Below are positions 29,468 through 38,906 of a stretch of 64,000 bases of DNA, one piece after another. The translations under genes were made by a program, and so were the position numbers. Every line of letters starts with the position of its first letter. Within the stretch, counting starts at the first letter, position 1. The DNA comes from Levilactobacillus huananensis (GTDB taxonomy: Bacteria; Bacillota; Bacilli; Lactobacillales; Lactobacillaceae), in NCBI RefSeq assembly GCF_003946145.1, contig NZ_RHOC01000003.1:186001-250000 (forward strand). The letters run 5' to 3'. Under the pieces are notes generated by a model that was not told where the DNA came from, did no database searches, and worked only from the letters and a program-made list of their open reading frames with translations.

Positions 29468-30073
29468 ATGTATGAATACCTTCATGGCACCATCGCGGCG
29501 GTTACCCCAACTCATGTGGTTATTGACGTGAATGGCATTGGTTACCTGGTCAATACCGCCAACCCATATCGTTATCAGGTGGGGACAGCCCCCGTGACGG
29601 TTTACGTTTATCAGGCGGTGAGCGATTCAGCTCAGACGCTGTATGGGTTCGCCGATTATGATGAAAAACAACTATTCTTGAAATTAATTAACGTTAACGG
29701 CATTGGACCTAAGAGTGCTTTGGCCATCTTGGCTAATCCCGATCACCAAGGCCTGATGCAAGCGATTCGGACGAACGATGTCAGCTTTCTCACGAAGTTT
29801 CCTGGTGTGGGGAAGAAGACAGCGGGACAGATTGTTTTGGACCTTCAGGGGAAGCTCGATGACTTGGCTGCACCAGCTAGTCAAGATCTTTTTACGCCAG
29901 AAGTGGCGGGGGATGGCAATGTCAGTCCAGAACTCAACGATGCCTTAGCGGCCCTGGCTGCTCTTGGTTATCGAGCAGCGGCAGTCAAGAAGATTACGCC
30001 TAAACTCAAACAATTTGCCGGAACCAATACCAATGATTATCTCAGTGAAGGCTTACGCCTGCTGACTAAGTAA
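29468..30073 (+). CDS. ruvA: Holliday junction DNA helicase subunit RuvA
   Basis: Tetrameric junction-binding partner of RuvB. The 201 residues include the OB fold (MYEYLHGTIAAVTPTHVVID), two helix-hairpin-helix motifs (LINVNGIGPKSALAIL, FPGVGKKTAGQIVLDL), and the C-terminal RuvB-contact domain (DALAALAALGYRAAAVKK). ruvB follows after 21 bp. The upstream LexA-type box implies SOS induction. Confidence 0.96.
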   Translation: MYEYLHGTIAAVTPTHVVIDVNGIGYLVNTANPYRYQVGTAPVTVYVYQAVSDSAQTLYGFADYDEKQLFLKLINVNGIGPKSALAILANPDHQGLMQAIRTNDVSFLTKFPGVGKKTAGQIVLDLQGKLDDLAAPASQDLFTPEVAGDGNVSPELNDALAALAALGYRAAAVKKITPKLKQFAGTNTNDYLSEGLRLLTK

Positions 30074-30094
30074 ATGTGAAAGGAGGCCGCAAAT

Positions 30095-31114
30095 ATGGCT
30101 GATGATGATGAACGATTAGTCTCACCGGAACCTGCCGATGATGGGGAAGATTCAATTGAAAAATCGCTTCGCCCTCAGACGCTGCAACAATACATCGGTC
30201 AAGACCCCATCAAGCACGAACTCCGGGTTTATATTCAGGCCGCTAAGCAACGGGAAGAGTCATTAGACCACGTCCTGTTGTATGGGCCTCCTGGATTAGG
30301 GAAGACGACCATGGCGATGGTGATTGCTAATGAGATGGGTGTACAGATTCGTACGACCAGTGGCCCAGCAATCGAGAAGCCCGGCGACCTGGTGGCTTTA
30401 CTAAACGAGCTCCAACCCGGAGACATTCTCTTTATTGATGAAATTCACCGGTTGCCTAAGATTGTCGAGGAAATGTTGTACTCTGCAATGGAAGACTTCT
30501 ATATTGACATCGTGGTTGGTCAGGGACCGACCGCTCATCCGGTGCATTTCCCCTTGCCACCGTTTACCTTAGTTGGGGCAACGACGCGGGCTGGCCTTTT
30601 GTCGGCACCACTGCGGGATCGATTTGGAATTGTCGAACATATGGCTTATTACCGCACTGAAGATTTGCAAGAGATCGTTCAGCGCTCGGCCGCTATCTTC
30701 AACACCACGATTGCCACGGAGGGGGCACATGAGATTGCCTTGCGTTCTCGTGGCACGCCACGGATTGCCAACCGTTTGTTAAAACGGATTCGTGATTTCG
30801 CCGAGGTTTCCCCCGATCATTCAACGATTGATGTCGCGATCGTCGATCACGCCTTGAACCTACTTCGTGTAGATTCGGCGGGGTTAGACCGTACGGATAT
30901 CAAGTTATTGCGTACCATGATTGACTACTACGATGGGGGCCCGGTGGGGCTTGGAACGTTGGCCGCCAATGTGGGTGAGGAGACGGAAACCGTGGCTGCA
31001 ATGTATGAACCGTATCTGCTTCAGCGTGGCTATCTGAAACGGACAGCGCGTGGGCGGGTCGTCACCGCTGCTGGTTACGAACATCTCGGAATTGAGATGC
31101 CACATCCCGACTAA
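30095..31114 (+). CDS. ruvB: Holliday junction branch migration ATPase RuvB
   Basis: AAA+ motor driving branch migration. The 339-residue protein has Walker [10 protein letters not shown] near residues 66-74, Walker B FIDEIHRL, sensor [16 protein letters not shown] and a C-terminal winged helix with the TARGRV motif. It is preceded by AAAGGAGG. In many lactobacilli queA and tgt follow it before yajC; here yajC comes next. Confidence 0.97.
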   Translation: MADDDERLVSPEPADDGEDSIEKSLRPQTLQQYIGQDPIKHELRVYIQAAKQREESLDHVLLYGPPGLGKTTMAMVIANEMGVQIRTTSGPAIEKPGDLVALLNELQPGDILFIDEIHRLPKIVEEMLYSAMEDFYIDIVVGQGPTAHPVHFPLPPFTLVGATTRAGLLSAPLRDRFGIVEHMAYYRTEDLQEIVQRSAAIFNTTIATEGAHEIALRSRGTPRIANRLLKRIRDFAEVSPDHSTIDVAIVDHALNLLRVDSAGLDRTDIKLLRTMIDYYDGGPVGLGTLAANVGEETETVAAMYEPYLLQRGYLKRTARGRVVTAAGYEHLGIEMPHPD

Positions 31115-31222
31115 TAAAATAGCGGTAGTTGGTGTTTGCCGGTTCTTTTAGAAATAATTGGACGGAACCCCTGGATTCTGGTAGAGTTGTTCAATAGAGA
31201 TAAAATGAAGGAGTGAACGATA

Positions 31223-31642
31223 GTGTTTGGAAATTTAACAGTTGCAGCTGCTAAGGGCAGTTCCTTACCAACAATTGCAATTTTAGTTGTATTCTTAGTT
31301 TTGATGTACTTTATCATGGTGCGTCCACAACAAAAGCAACAAAAGAAGCATCGCGAAATGATGAGCCAATTAAAGAAGGGTGACCACGTGGTGACCGTCG
31401 GCCGTTTACACGGGGTTATTGATGAAATTAACGACACCGACAAGACCGCTACCCTTGATTGTGATGGGATCTTCTTGACATTTGATCTTCGTGCCATTTC
31501 TGCCGTTTCTGCGCAAGGGCCACAAGCCGTTGCAGCACCTGCAGAAAAAGAAGCTGAAAAAGAAGCCCCAGTAGAATCATCAGATGCTGAAGCCAAGACG
31601 GACGATGTTGAAACGTCTGACTCTGACAGTGATGCTGAATAA
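31223..31642 (+). CDS. yajC: Preprotein translocase accessory subunit YajC
   Basis: Small Sec-associated membrane protein (139 residues). It has one membrane helix (IAILVVFLVLMYFIMV, about 16-33), then the conserved RPQQKQQKKHREMM, an SH3-like fold (LKKGDHVVTVGRLHGVID) and an acidic Glu/Asp/Ala tail longer than in most YajC proteins. The start is GTG after GAAGGAG. A strong terminator follows. Confidence 0.94.
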   Translation: MFGNLTVAAAKGSSLPTIAILVVFLVLMYFIMVRPQQKQQKKHREMMSQLKKGDHVVTVGRLHGVIDEINDTDKTATLDCDGIFLTFDLRAISAVSAQGPQAVAAPAEKEAEKEAPVESSDAEAKTDDVETSDSDSDAE

Positions 31643-31650
31643 GCCTATCG

Positions 31651-31683
31651 AACGACCCCTTTAGTTGGTGGTCGTTTTTTTTT
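31651..31683 (+). terminator. Terminator after yajC
   Basis: AACGACC / GGTCGTT stem with a run of nine T. Confidence 0.88.
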
Positions 31684-31717
31684 CGTCCAAAATTTCAAAA
31701 AGGCACAAACATTTTCG

Positions 31718-31746
31718 TTGCCGACAAACGTATGTTTGGTTATAAT
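31718..31746 (+). promoter_or_regulatory. dinB promoter with embedded LexA box
   Basis: TTGCCG, a 17-nt spacer, and TATAAT. The spacer holds CAAACGTATGTTTG (31725-31738), a palindrome one base off the LexA consensus, placed where a bound repressor would block polymerase. Confidence 0.75.
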
Positions 31747-31799
31747 TTAAGTATTAATGACGACAAGTCCGCACTAGTCTACGGGAGGAGGGACGTCAA

Positions 31800-32915
31800 A
31801 TGAAACTGACCGATCAGCAGAAGCAACGTAAGATTATCCACGTCGACATGGATGCCTTCTATGCCTCGATTGAAGAACGCGACCACCCCGAATTCAGAGG
31901 TCACCCACTAATTATTGCCCAGGATCCCCGCAAGACCGGGGGCCGGGGCGTGGTGGCGACCGCCAACTATGTGGCACGTCAGGCGGGCGTTCACTCTGCG
32001 ATGAGTGCCAGTGAGGCCCTCAAGCTGAGTCCTAAGGCAATCTTCCAGACGCCAAACTTTCCGCTATATCGACAGGTGTCGGACCAGATTCACGCTATTT
32101 TTCATGAGTATACCGATAAGATTGAGACGGTAGCCTTCGATGAAGCCTATCTTGATGTGACCGAGAATAAGCACCACCTACACTCGGCAGTTCAGGTGGC
32201 CCATGCCATTCAGACGGAGATCTTCGATCAGACGCACTTGACCTGTTCGACCGGGATCTCTTACAGTAAGTTTCTAGCCAAAGAGGCTTCAGACTTTCGT
32301 AAGCCGGTGGGGGTTAGTGTTATCATGCCCGATGAGGCCCATGATTTTCTGATGGCTTTGCCGATCGCGCGATTTCGTGGGGTGGGGAAGAAGACCGTGC
32401 CCAAGATGTACGATCTCGGAATTCACAGCGGAGCCGACCTCTATCAACGGAGTCAACTTAGTTTGATTCATGACTTTGGCAAATTCGGTTATATCCTCTA
32501 TCAACGTGTTCGGGGAATTGATGACCGGCCAGTCGAGTATCAGCGGGAACGCAAGTCCATTGGTAAGGAACGTACTTATGGACCGCCGTTGACCACACTG
32601 GGTGAGGTGGAGGCGCAATTGCGATATCTCGCCAATCTGGTGGCTGAGACTATGCGTCGAAAGCAGCGTCATGGCAAAACACTTGTCTTGAAATTACGGG
32701 ATAGCGAGTTCAATACCGTGACACGGCGGGTGACTCAGGCGGACTTTATCGCGAACGATGCCGATATTTACTATGAGTTGGCTTTGGGCATTTACCATGA
32801 GGTAGCCCAGTCTGATGAGGAAGTTCGCCTCCTAGGCATCACATTAACAGGACTGGCGCCGCTGGCATTTGAAAACATCACACTCCCATTATTTGACGAT
32901 CACCCGGTAAAATGA
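31800..32915 (+). CDS. dinB: DNA polymerase IV (Y-family)
   Basis: Error-prone translesion polymerase. The 371 residues carry the palm motif [15 protein letters not shown] (about 14-28), the catalytic FDEAYLDVT near 115, the little-finger domain and a beta-clamp-type C-terminus (LPLFDD). The active-site SIDE is AFDE here, with Asp and Glu kept. The ATG follows GGGAGGAGG. The promoter is SOS type. Confidence 0.96.
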   Translation: MKLTDQQKQRKIIHVDMDAFYASIEERDHPEFRGHPLIIAQDPRKTGGRGVVATANYVARQAGVHSAMSASEALKLSPKAIFQTPNFPLYRQVSDQIHAIFHEYTDKIETVAFDEAYLDVTENKHHLHSAVQVAHAIQTEIFDQTHLTCSTGISYSKFLAKEASDFRKPVGVSVIMPDEAHDFLMALPIARFRGVGKKTVPKMYDLGIHSGADLYQRSQLSLIHDFGKFGYILYQRVRGIDDRPVEYQRERKSIGKERTYGPPLTTLGEVEAQLRYLANLVAETMRRKQRHGKTLVLKLRDSEFNTVTRRVTQADFIANDADIYYELALGIYHEVAQSDEEVRLLGITLTGLAPLAFENITLPLFDDHPVK

Positions 32916-32925
32916 TCGACTTCCT

Positions 32926-32954
32926 TTGATATTACCCCGTAAAACTTGTATACT
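32926..32954 (+). promoter_or_regulatory. Promoter of the DHH phosphoesterase gene
   Basis: TTGATA, a 17-nt spacer, and TATACT, 58 bp before the ATG. Confidence 0.7.
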
Positions 32955-33012
32955 GAAACGCGGTATCGACGCGACTAGGTCGACAAATCGGATAGAGAAT
33001 GGGTGAACATTT

Positions 33013-33978
33013 ATGGCCATTGAAGCTGCCATCTTAGAACAAATTAAAAAATTCAAAACAATTATTATTCACCGTCATCAGCGACCAGATCCTGATTGTA
33101 TCGGGGCTCAGCTGGCCTTACGGGACATTCTCCGTGCTAGTTTTCCGGAGAAGGCCATCTACGCGGTGGGCAAACACTATCCAGGATTCGACTGGATGGG
33201 GCAGGCTGACCAAGACGTGAGTGATGATGTCTATCAGGATGCGTTGGTTATTGTCGTGGATACCGCCAATCAACCACGGGTGGACGACGAACGCTGGCAG
33301 ACTGGGGCTAAGGTGATTAAGATTGATCATCACCCTAATGAAGATGCTTTTGGGGATCTCCAATGGGTCCTGGATCAGGCGTCCAGCACGTCCGAAATTA
33401 TTTATGATTGGTTCGCCGTTAATCGAACCGAACTGGTGATGCCAGATGATGCCGCTCGACTACTGTATGCCGGCATCGTCGGGGACACGGGACGTTTCAT
33501 GTATCCTGCTACTTCGGCGAACACAATGGCCGTTGCTGGGAAACTCATGACCTATGACTTCTCCGCAACCACGGTCAACCAGGCTGAAGACGAAGTGTCA
33601 CCGGCTGTGGCCAAGCTATCGGCTTACGTTTATCAGAACCTGACCATCTTGCCAAGTGGGGCGGCTTACCTGAAGCTTAGTGACGAAGTGGTGGAACCCT
33701 TCGGCCTGGGTACTGGAGACTCAACCTCTGCGGTGGTGCCACTACCTGGTAAGATCACGACAGTGGTTGCTTGGGCAATTTTTGTAGAATCAAAAGACCA
33801 TACGTACCGGATTCGGTTACGGTCTAAGGGCCCATCTATCAATGGATTGGCGAAGGCTCATGGCGGTGGCGGACATGCGCTAGCCAGTGGGGCTTCAGCC
33901 AAGGACCAAGCCGAGATCGACCAAGTTATCCATGAACTCGATGAGTTAGTGGCTAACGATAAAGGAGAAAATGAATGA
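33013..33978 (+). CDS. nrnA: DHH-family phosphoesterase (NrnA-like oligoribonuclease / pAp phosphatase)
   Basis: Likely degrades short oligoribonucleotides and 3',5'-pAp. The 321-residue protein has the DHH motifs HRHQRPDPDCIGAQ (about 20-33), VVDTANQPRV, IDHHPNEDAFG (the DHH motif, about 104-114) and GIVGDTGRFMYPATS, then the DHHA1 end with GGGGHALASGA. Its stop overlaps the helicase start (ATGA), so the two RNA-metabolism genes are coupled. Confidence 0.9.
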   Translation: MAIEAAILEQIKKFKTIIIHRHQRPDPDCIGAQLALRDILRASFPEKAIYAVGKHYPGFDWMGQADQDVSDDVYQDALVIVVDTANQPRVDDERWQTGAKVIKIDHHPNEDAFGDLQWVLDQASSTSEIIYDWFAVNRTELVMPDDAARLLYAGIVGDTGRFMYPATSANTMAVAGKLMTYDFSATTVNQAEDEVSPAVAKLSAYVYQNLTILPSGAAYLKLSDEVVEPFGLGTGDSTSAVVPLPGKITTVVAWAIFVESKDHTYRIRLRSKGPSINGLAKAHGGGGHALASGASAKDQAEIDQVIHELDELVANDKGENE

Positions 33979-35333
33979 CCGCAAATTTTAAGCAATTCAA
34001 CTTGCAACCGTACTTGATGACGGCTTTGCAAAAGATTGGCTTCACCGAACCAACACCGGTGCAGGCCAAATTAATTCCCGTAATCGCTTCGGGGAAGGAT
34101 GTGGTTGGCCAATCCCAAACAGGGAGTGGTAAGACCCATACCTTTTTACTGCCAATTTTTAATCAATTAACGTCAGAAAACCAGGTTCAGGCCGTGATTA
34201 CCACGCCTAGCCGGGAACTGGCTTATCAGATTCACGCTGCCGCTGAACAACTAGCCGCCGAAGCCCCATTTGAAATTCGGATCGGAAACTACGTCGGGGG
34301 AACTGACAAGCAGCGTCAAGTGAACAAATTACATCATTATCAACCACAACTTGTGATCGGAACCCCTGGTCGGGTACAAGATTTAATCCAATCACAGGCC
34401 TTAGATGTCCACACCACACGTCAATTTATCGTTGATGAAGCCGATATGACGCTGGATCTTGGTTTCTTAGACCAGGTTGATAAGATTGCTAGTCGGATGC
34501 CAAGCCACCTTCAAATGATGGTGTTCTCCGCAACGATCCCACAACGATTGGATCCATTCTTGAAGAAGTACATGAATCACCCCGTTATCGAAGAAATTCC
34601 TACAGCGACAGTGATTTCATCTACGATCGATAACTGGTTAATTTCGACTAAGGGTCAAAACCGAAATCAATTGATTTATCAATTGATCACCATGGGCGAA
34701 CCTTACCTGGTACTGATCTTTGCCAACACCAAAGACCGTGTAGAACAGATCCATGATTTCCTAAAGGCACAAGGCCTGAAGGTTGCGATGATTCATGGGG
34801 GCATTAAGCCACGTGAACGAAAACGGGTTATGCGTGAAGTGAAGAATCTTCAGTACCAATTCGTCGTCGCAACTGACCTGGCTGCTCGAGGAATTGATAT
34901 CGAAGGAGTCTCTCATGTCATCAATGACGACGTGCCAGAGGATCTCGATTTCTTCGTCCACCGGGTTGGCCGGACAGGTCGTCAGGGGATGCCAGGAACG
35001 GCAATTACCCTATACACACCTGATGAAGAAGGTAAAATTGCCGAAATTGAAAAGATGGGCATTAAGTTTCAGCCTAAGCGGATCAGTAACGGCGAAATCG
35101 TCGACTCCTATGATCGAAACCGACGGACACAACGGCGCAAGAGTACGCAAAAACTGGATCCTTCACTGATTGGTTACGTGAAGAAAAAGAAGAAGAAGAT
35201 CAAGCCTGGTTACAAGCATCAAATCAAGCAAGAAATTCATCGTCGTAAGGATCAAGAAAAGCGGGTTGCTGCCCGGCAGAGTGCCCGAAACGAACGAAAG
35301 CGGCGTAAGCGCGAGTCAGATCGTTACCAATAG
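33975..35333 (+). CDS. cshB: DEAD-box RNA helicase (CshB-like)
   Basis: ATP-dependent RNA remodelling enzyme. The 452 residues include a Q motif (GFTEPTPVQ), motif I SQTGSGKTH near 50, Ia TPSRELAYQ, II VDEAD near 154, III SAT, and VI HRVGRTGR near 330, followed by a long Lys/Arg-rich tail (about 385-452) that should bind RNA. It is coupled to nrnA by a 4-bp overlap. The CshB assignment rests on overall layout and could be another CshA/CshB relative. Confidence 0.9.
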   Translation: MTANFKQFNLQPYLMTALQKIGFTEPTPVQAKLIPVIASGKDVVGQSQTGSGKTHTFLLPIFNQLTSENQVQAVITTPSRELAYQIHAAAEQLAAEAPFEIRIGNYVGGTDKQRQVNKLHHYQPQLVIGTPGRVQDLIQSQALDVHTTRQFIVDEADMTLDLGFLDQVDKIASRMPSHLQMMVFSATIPQRLDPFLKKYMNHPVIEEIPTATVISSTIDNWLISTKGQNRNQLIYQLITMGEPYLVLIFANTKDRVEQIHDFLKAQGLKVAMIHGGIKPRERKRVMREVKNLQYQFVVATDLAARGIDIEGVSHVINDDVPEDLDFFVHRVGRTGRQGMPGTAITLYTPDEEGKIAEIEKMGIKFQPKRISNGEIVDSYDRNRRTQRRKSTQKLDPSLIGYVKKKKKKIKPGYKHQIKQEIHRRKDQEKRVAARQSARNERKRRKRESDRYQ

Positions 35334-35396
35334 AATGAATGGGTAACGAGCATGTTCGCAAATGCCTAGATCGCATAAAACAATATCTTTGAAAAT

Positions 35397-35542
35397 GGAA
35401 ACTGTGTCAGCCGTAGAGTTGGTGCCCTTGAGACTCGGGTTGGAGGTCTGATGAAAATTCGGAGGCCGCGTTTTGTCGCCCTCAGATCTTTACCAGGTTC
35501 GAAGGCGCTGGATAGAGTCAGTCCCGCCAGACAAACATATTC
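35397..35542 (+). ncRNA. Candidate structured RNA with a 6S-like layout, between the helicase gene and alaS
   Basis: The 220 bp before the alaS promoter hold no credible ORF but fold into one long irregular hairpin. The closing pairs are GGA/TTC, TG/CA and TGTC/GACA (35397-35408 with 35530-35542). An asymmetric open region follows (about 13 and 21 nt). The upper arm has GTGCC(C)TT/AAGGCGC, CGGGTTGG/CCAGGTTCG and AGGTCTGA/TCAGATCT, around a 30-nt apical part. A closing stem, a large internal bubble and an interrupted upper stem are the plan of 6S RNA. I found no clear promoter or terminator of its own, and the primary sequence was not matched to a family. Confidence 0.35.
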
Positions 35543-35553
35543 GCTGTCGAAGA

Positions 35554-35582
35554 TTGACAAGGCGACGACAGCCACCTATAAT
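35554..35582 (+). promoter_or_regulatory. Consensus promoter of alaS
   Basis: TTGACA, a 17-nt spacer, and TATAAT, a full-consensus sigma-A promoter just before the T-box leader. Confidence 0.9.
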
Positions 35583-35589
35583 TTCAAAT

Positions 35590-35803
35590 GGACAACAATT
35601 AAATAAAACTTTGAGGATATGCCGTGTCCGATCGTCTTTCAGAAACGTTTTGGTTGCTGTGAAAAACGATTCGGTCTGATGCTGGTGCTCCCTCAGTAAC
35701 ATCGCGACTCAGCGTTATGAGTTTAAGAGGTAAACGATTAAAACATCGTTGCAAGTAAAGTGGTACCGCGCTTCGGCGTCTTTACAGGCAACGGTGTTTT
35801 TTA
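35590..35803 (+). promoter_or_regulatory. T-box riboswitch (alanine) of alaS
   Basis: Leader with the T-box sequence AAGTGGTACCGCG at 35757-35770 and a terminator half GCAACGGTGTTTTTT. A GCT (Ala) triplet at 35687-35689 aligns with the specifier positions of the other two T-boxes; another GCT six bases earlier makes the exact triplet uncertain. Confidence 0.9.
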
Positions 35804-35828
35804 TACTTTTTTTGGAGGTATTTAAGAG

Positions 35829-38468
35829 ATGAAAGACCTAAGTAGCAGTCAAATTCGGCAGATGTACCTGGATTTCTTCCAGTCTAAGGGTCACACGATC
35901 GAACCTAGTGCATCCCTGGTTCCTAAGGATGACCCCTCGTTGTTATGGATTAACTCTGGGGTTGCAACCATGAAAAAATACTTCTCAGGGCAAGTAGTGC
36001 CTGAGAATCCACGGCTAACTTCTTCACAGAAGAGTATCCGGACTAATGATATTGAGAACGTTGGTAAGACTGCCCGTCACCATACGTTATTTGAAATGTT
36101 GGGGAACTTCTCCGTAGGGGACTACTTCAAGAAAGAAGCTATCACCTGGGCATGGGAACTCTTGACATCACCCGATTGGTTTGGTTGGGATCCAGATAAA
36201 CTATATATGACTGTTTATCCTAAAGATACTGATGCCAAGGCTGACTGGGAGGCTGCTGGTGTGGCGCCTGATCACATCATCGCCGTAGAGGACAATTTTT
36301 GGGACATTGGTGAGGGGCCTTCAGGTCCTGACTCTGAGATCTTTTATGATCGAGGTGAATCCTTCAATAATTTAGCTGAGGACGATCCTGAGAACTATCC
36401 TGGTGGCGAAAATGAACGTTACCTCGAAGTGTGGAACATTGTGTTCTCACAGTTCAATCATGAGCCAGATGGCACGTATAAGCCGCTTCCTCGGAAAAAT
36501 ATTGATACGGGAATGGGTCTCGAACGAGTTGTTTCTATTTTCCAAAATGCCAAGACGAACTTCGAAACCGACCTATTTTTGCCAATCATCGAAAAAACTG
36601 CAGAACTCAGTGACGGTAAGAAATATGGGGCCAACCACGAGGACGATGTGTCCTTTAAGGTGATTGCCGACCATGCTCGCGCGATTACCTTTGCTATTGG
36701 CGACGGCGCATTGCCTGGTAATGAAGGTCGTGGGTACGTGATCCGTCGTCTGATTCGTCGGGCCATTGTTAATGGTCAAAAGTTGGGCATTGAAGGCGCT
36801 TTTCTGGACCAATTAGTCCCAGTTGTGGGTAAGATCATGCAGTCTTACTACCCAGACGTGCTCAAGCAAAGTGACTACATCGCTAAGGTTGTGCGTTCTG
36901 AAGAAGACCGTTTTGGTGAAACGCTGGATGGCGGATTAACGCTGTTGAATAGCTTAATTGCTGACTTGAAGAAGCAGGGAGGTAACCAGATTGCTGGTCC
37001 CGATGCTTTCAAACTCTACGATACGTACGGTTTCCCGGTTGAATTAACTGAGGAATATGCTGACGATCAAGGGATTACGGTCGATGTTGATGGCTTCAAG
37101 GCTGAAATGCAGAAACAAAAGGATCGTGCTCGTAATGCACGCGGAAAGCAGAAGGCCATGGGTCTCCAACACGATTTGTTAATCAATGTGACGACCCCTA
37201 GTGAATATGTGGGGTACACGCAATTAGCAACGACCAGTACGTTGACTGAGTTAGTTGTTGACGATCAACTGGCCGATGAAGCGACGACTGGAACAGCCGA
37301 AGCCATGTTTGACAAGACACCGTTCTATGCCGAAATGGGTGGTCAAGTGGCCGACAAGGGTGACATCTTGGATGAAGCTGGACACGTGGTTGCTCATGTT
37401 GCCGACGTGCAACACGCGCCTAACGGTCAGAACTTGCACACATTGACGGTTGTTGCTCCTCTGAAGAAGGGGGCCACTTACCAGCTCAAGGTTGACACGA
37501 TTTTCCATAGCAAGGTTGAAAAGAACCATACCGCAACCCACTTGTTGGACAAGGCCTTACGAGAAGTCTTTGGCGAACATACCCAGCAAGCTGGTTCATT
37601 GGTGGAAGGGGACTACTTGCGGTTCGACTTTACCCACTTCGGTCAGGTTGATCCTGCTGACTTAGCCAAAGCCGAAGCTATCGTTAATGAGAAAATCTTC
37701 GCTGAACTTCCCGTAACGACGGTTGAAACCGATATCGAGTCTGCCAAAAAGATGGGCGCCATTGCCCTCTTCAGCGAAAAGTATGGCAAGGTTGTTCGTG
37801 TCGTCAGTGCCGGTGATTTTGTTACTGAATTCTGTGGTGGGAACCATGTGAAGAATACCAATGAAATTGGTCTGTTCAAGATTACTTCTGAATCCGGTGT
37901 TGGGGCCGGCGTACGGCGGATTGAAGCCGTGACTTCTGCAGCTGCTTACCGTTACTTACAAGGACGGAGTGAAATTTTGGACACCGTGGCTGGCGATTTA
38001 AAGGTCACTCAGGACACTGAAGTAGAACAGAAGGTCCGGAGCCTACAAGCTCAAGTTAAGGCCTTAGAACAGAAGCAAGCGGCCTTAGAAGGCAAGCTTG
38101 CTAGTCAAGAAGCCAGTGCCGTCTTCGATCATGTTGTCGAGGCTGGTAACTACAAGTTGATTAGTGGGACTGTTCAGGTGTCTAAGATGGATCAACTAAG
38201 GGCCCTAGCTGACACTTGGCGTGACCAATCACTTTCTGATGTGTTAGTATTGGGAGCCGAAGTTAATGGCAAGGCCAACTTAATTGTGGCCGTTAGTGCT
38301 GACAAGCAAAAACAGGTTAAGGCCGGCGACTTGATCAAGGCAATCTCACCTAAAATTAATGGTGGTGGGGGCGGTCGGCCAAACTTGGCTCAGGCTGGTG
38401 GTAAGAATCCAGCTGGTTTACCAGATGCGATGACGGCTGCCGAAGCTTGGTTAGCCGATCAAGCGTAG
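35829..38468 (+). CDS. alaS: Alanine--tRNA ligase
   Basis: Class II synthetase charging tRNA-Ala, with a built-in editing site. The 879-residue protein has the catalytic domain start (QIRQMYLDFFQSKGH), the class II motif ALPGNEGRGYVIRRL, the editing zinc motif HTATHLL near 565 and CGGNH near 668, and a C-terminal DHHA1-like domain with NGGGGGRPNLAQAGG. It is preceded by TTGGAGG and the T-box. Confidence 0.98.
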   Translation: MKDLSSSQIRQMYLDFFQSKGHTIEPSASLVPKDDPSLLWINSGVATMKKYFSGQVVPENPRLTSSQKSIRTNDIENVGKTARHHTLFEMLGNFSVGDYFKKEAITWAWELLTSPDWFGWDPDKLYMTVYPKDTDAKADWEAAGVAPDHIIAVEDNFWDIGEGPSGPDSEIFYDRGESFNNLAEDDPENYPGGENERYLEVWNIVFSQFNHEPDGTYKPLPRKNIDTGMGLERVVSIFQNAKTNFETDLFLPIIEKTAELSDGKKYGANHEDDVSFKVIADHARAITFAIGDGALPGNEGRGYVIRRLIRRAIVNGQKLGIEGAFLDQLVPVVGKIMQSYYPDVLKQSDYIAKVVRSEEDRFGETLDGGLTLLNSLIADLKKQGGNQIAGPDAFKLYDTYGFPVELTEEYADDQGITVDVDGFKAEMQKQKDRARNARGKQKAMGLQHDLLINVTTPSEYVGYTQLATTSTLTELVVDDQLADEATTGTAEAMFDKTPFYAEMGGQVADKGDILDEAGHVVAHVADVQHAPNGQNLHTLTVVAPLKKGATYQLKVDTIFHSKVEKNHTATHLLDKALREVFGEHTQQAGSLVEGDYLRFDFTHFGQVDPADLAKAEAIVNEKIFAELPVTTVETDIESAKKMGAIALFSEKYGKVVRVVSAGDFVTEFCGGNHVKNTNEIGLFKITSESGVGAGVRRIEAVTSAAAYRYLQGRSEILDTVAGDLKVTQDTEVEQKVRSLQAQVKALEQKQAALEGKLASQEASAVFDHVVEAGNYKLISGTVQVSKMDQLRALADTWRDQSLSDVLVLGAEVNGKANLIVAVSADKQKQVKAGDLIKAISPKINGGGGGRPNLAQAGGKNPAGLPDAMTAAEAWLADQA

Positions 38469-38633
38469 GTCATCTAACTTAAATTGTGACTTGGGGAGCA
38501 GCTCAGAAATTTTGGGCGGCTCCCTTGGTAACAGCAGTATTACGAATAGATTACATTAGGTGGCGGTCGTTGTAGTTTGCCACCTGATCGAGTAAAATTG
38601 AGACTAAGTGAGGAAGTACGGGGGTGTTTCATA

Positions 38634-38906
38634 GTGAGTTCATTAGACAAAACGATGTATTTTGATTTTGGCGCCAACCAGCCGAAGGACGTGCACGATA
38701 CCCTGGTGACGGTTTACCAGGCACTTGAGGAGAAGGGATATAATCCCATTAATCAGATTGTCGGGTACCTACTATCAGGCGATCCTGCGTACATTCCACG
38801 TATCAATGATGCGCGGAATCTCATTCGCAAGCATGAACGCGATGAGATCATCGAAGAGTTAGTCCGGTTTTATTTGAATCAGAATGGACCGGTGAAACCA
38901 TCATGA
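38634..38906 (+). CDS. ireB: IreB-family regulatory phosphoprotein (UPF0297)
   Basis: Small cytosolic protein of 90 residues ([17 protein letters not shown]...[20 protein letters not shown]). In enterococci IreB is a substrate of the Ser/Thr kinase IreK and tunes cell-wall stress and cephalosporin tolerance. The N-terminal SSLDKT is where the phosphorylated Thr pair region lies in the family. The start is the GTG 8 nt after GGGGGTG; the frame is open 19 codons upstream without homology. The stop overlaps the ruvX start (ATGA). Confidence 0.93.
   Translation: MSSLDKTMYFDFGANQPKDVHDTLVTVYQALEEKGYNPINQIVGYLLSGDPAYIPRINDARNLIRKHERDEIIEELVRFYLNQNGPVKPS

Noticed and set aside
35530-35541. A fourth LexA box (CAAACATATTCG) upstream of alaS
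   Set aside because: The right half is missing two bases relative to the 14-bp operator, and its position within the candidate RNA stem explains the sequence better.
35366-35702. Small open frames of 68-70 codons on both strands in the alaS upstream region
   Set aside because: They lack ribosome sites, overlap the T-box and promoter, and do not look like proteins.
38495-38526. A terminator after alaS (GGGAGC / GCTCCC)
   Set aside because: The stem is plausible but no T-run follows (CTTGGTAAC), so it is not listed as a terminator.
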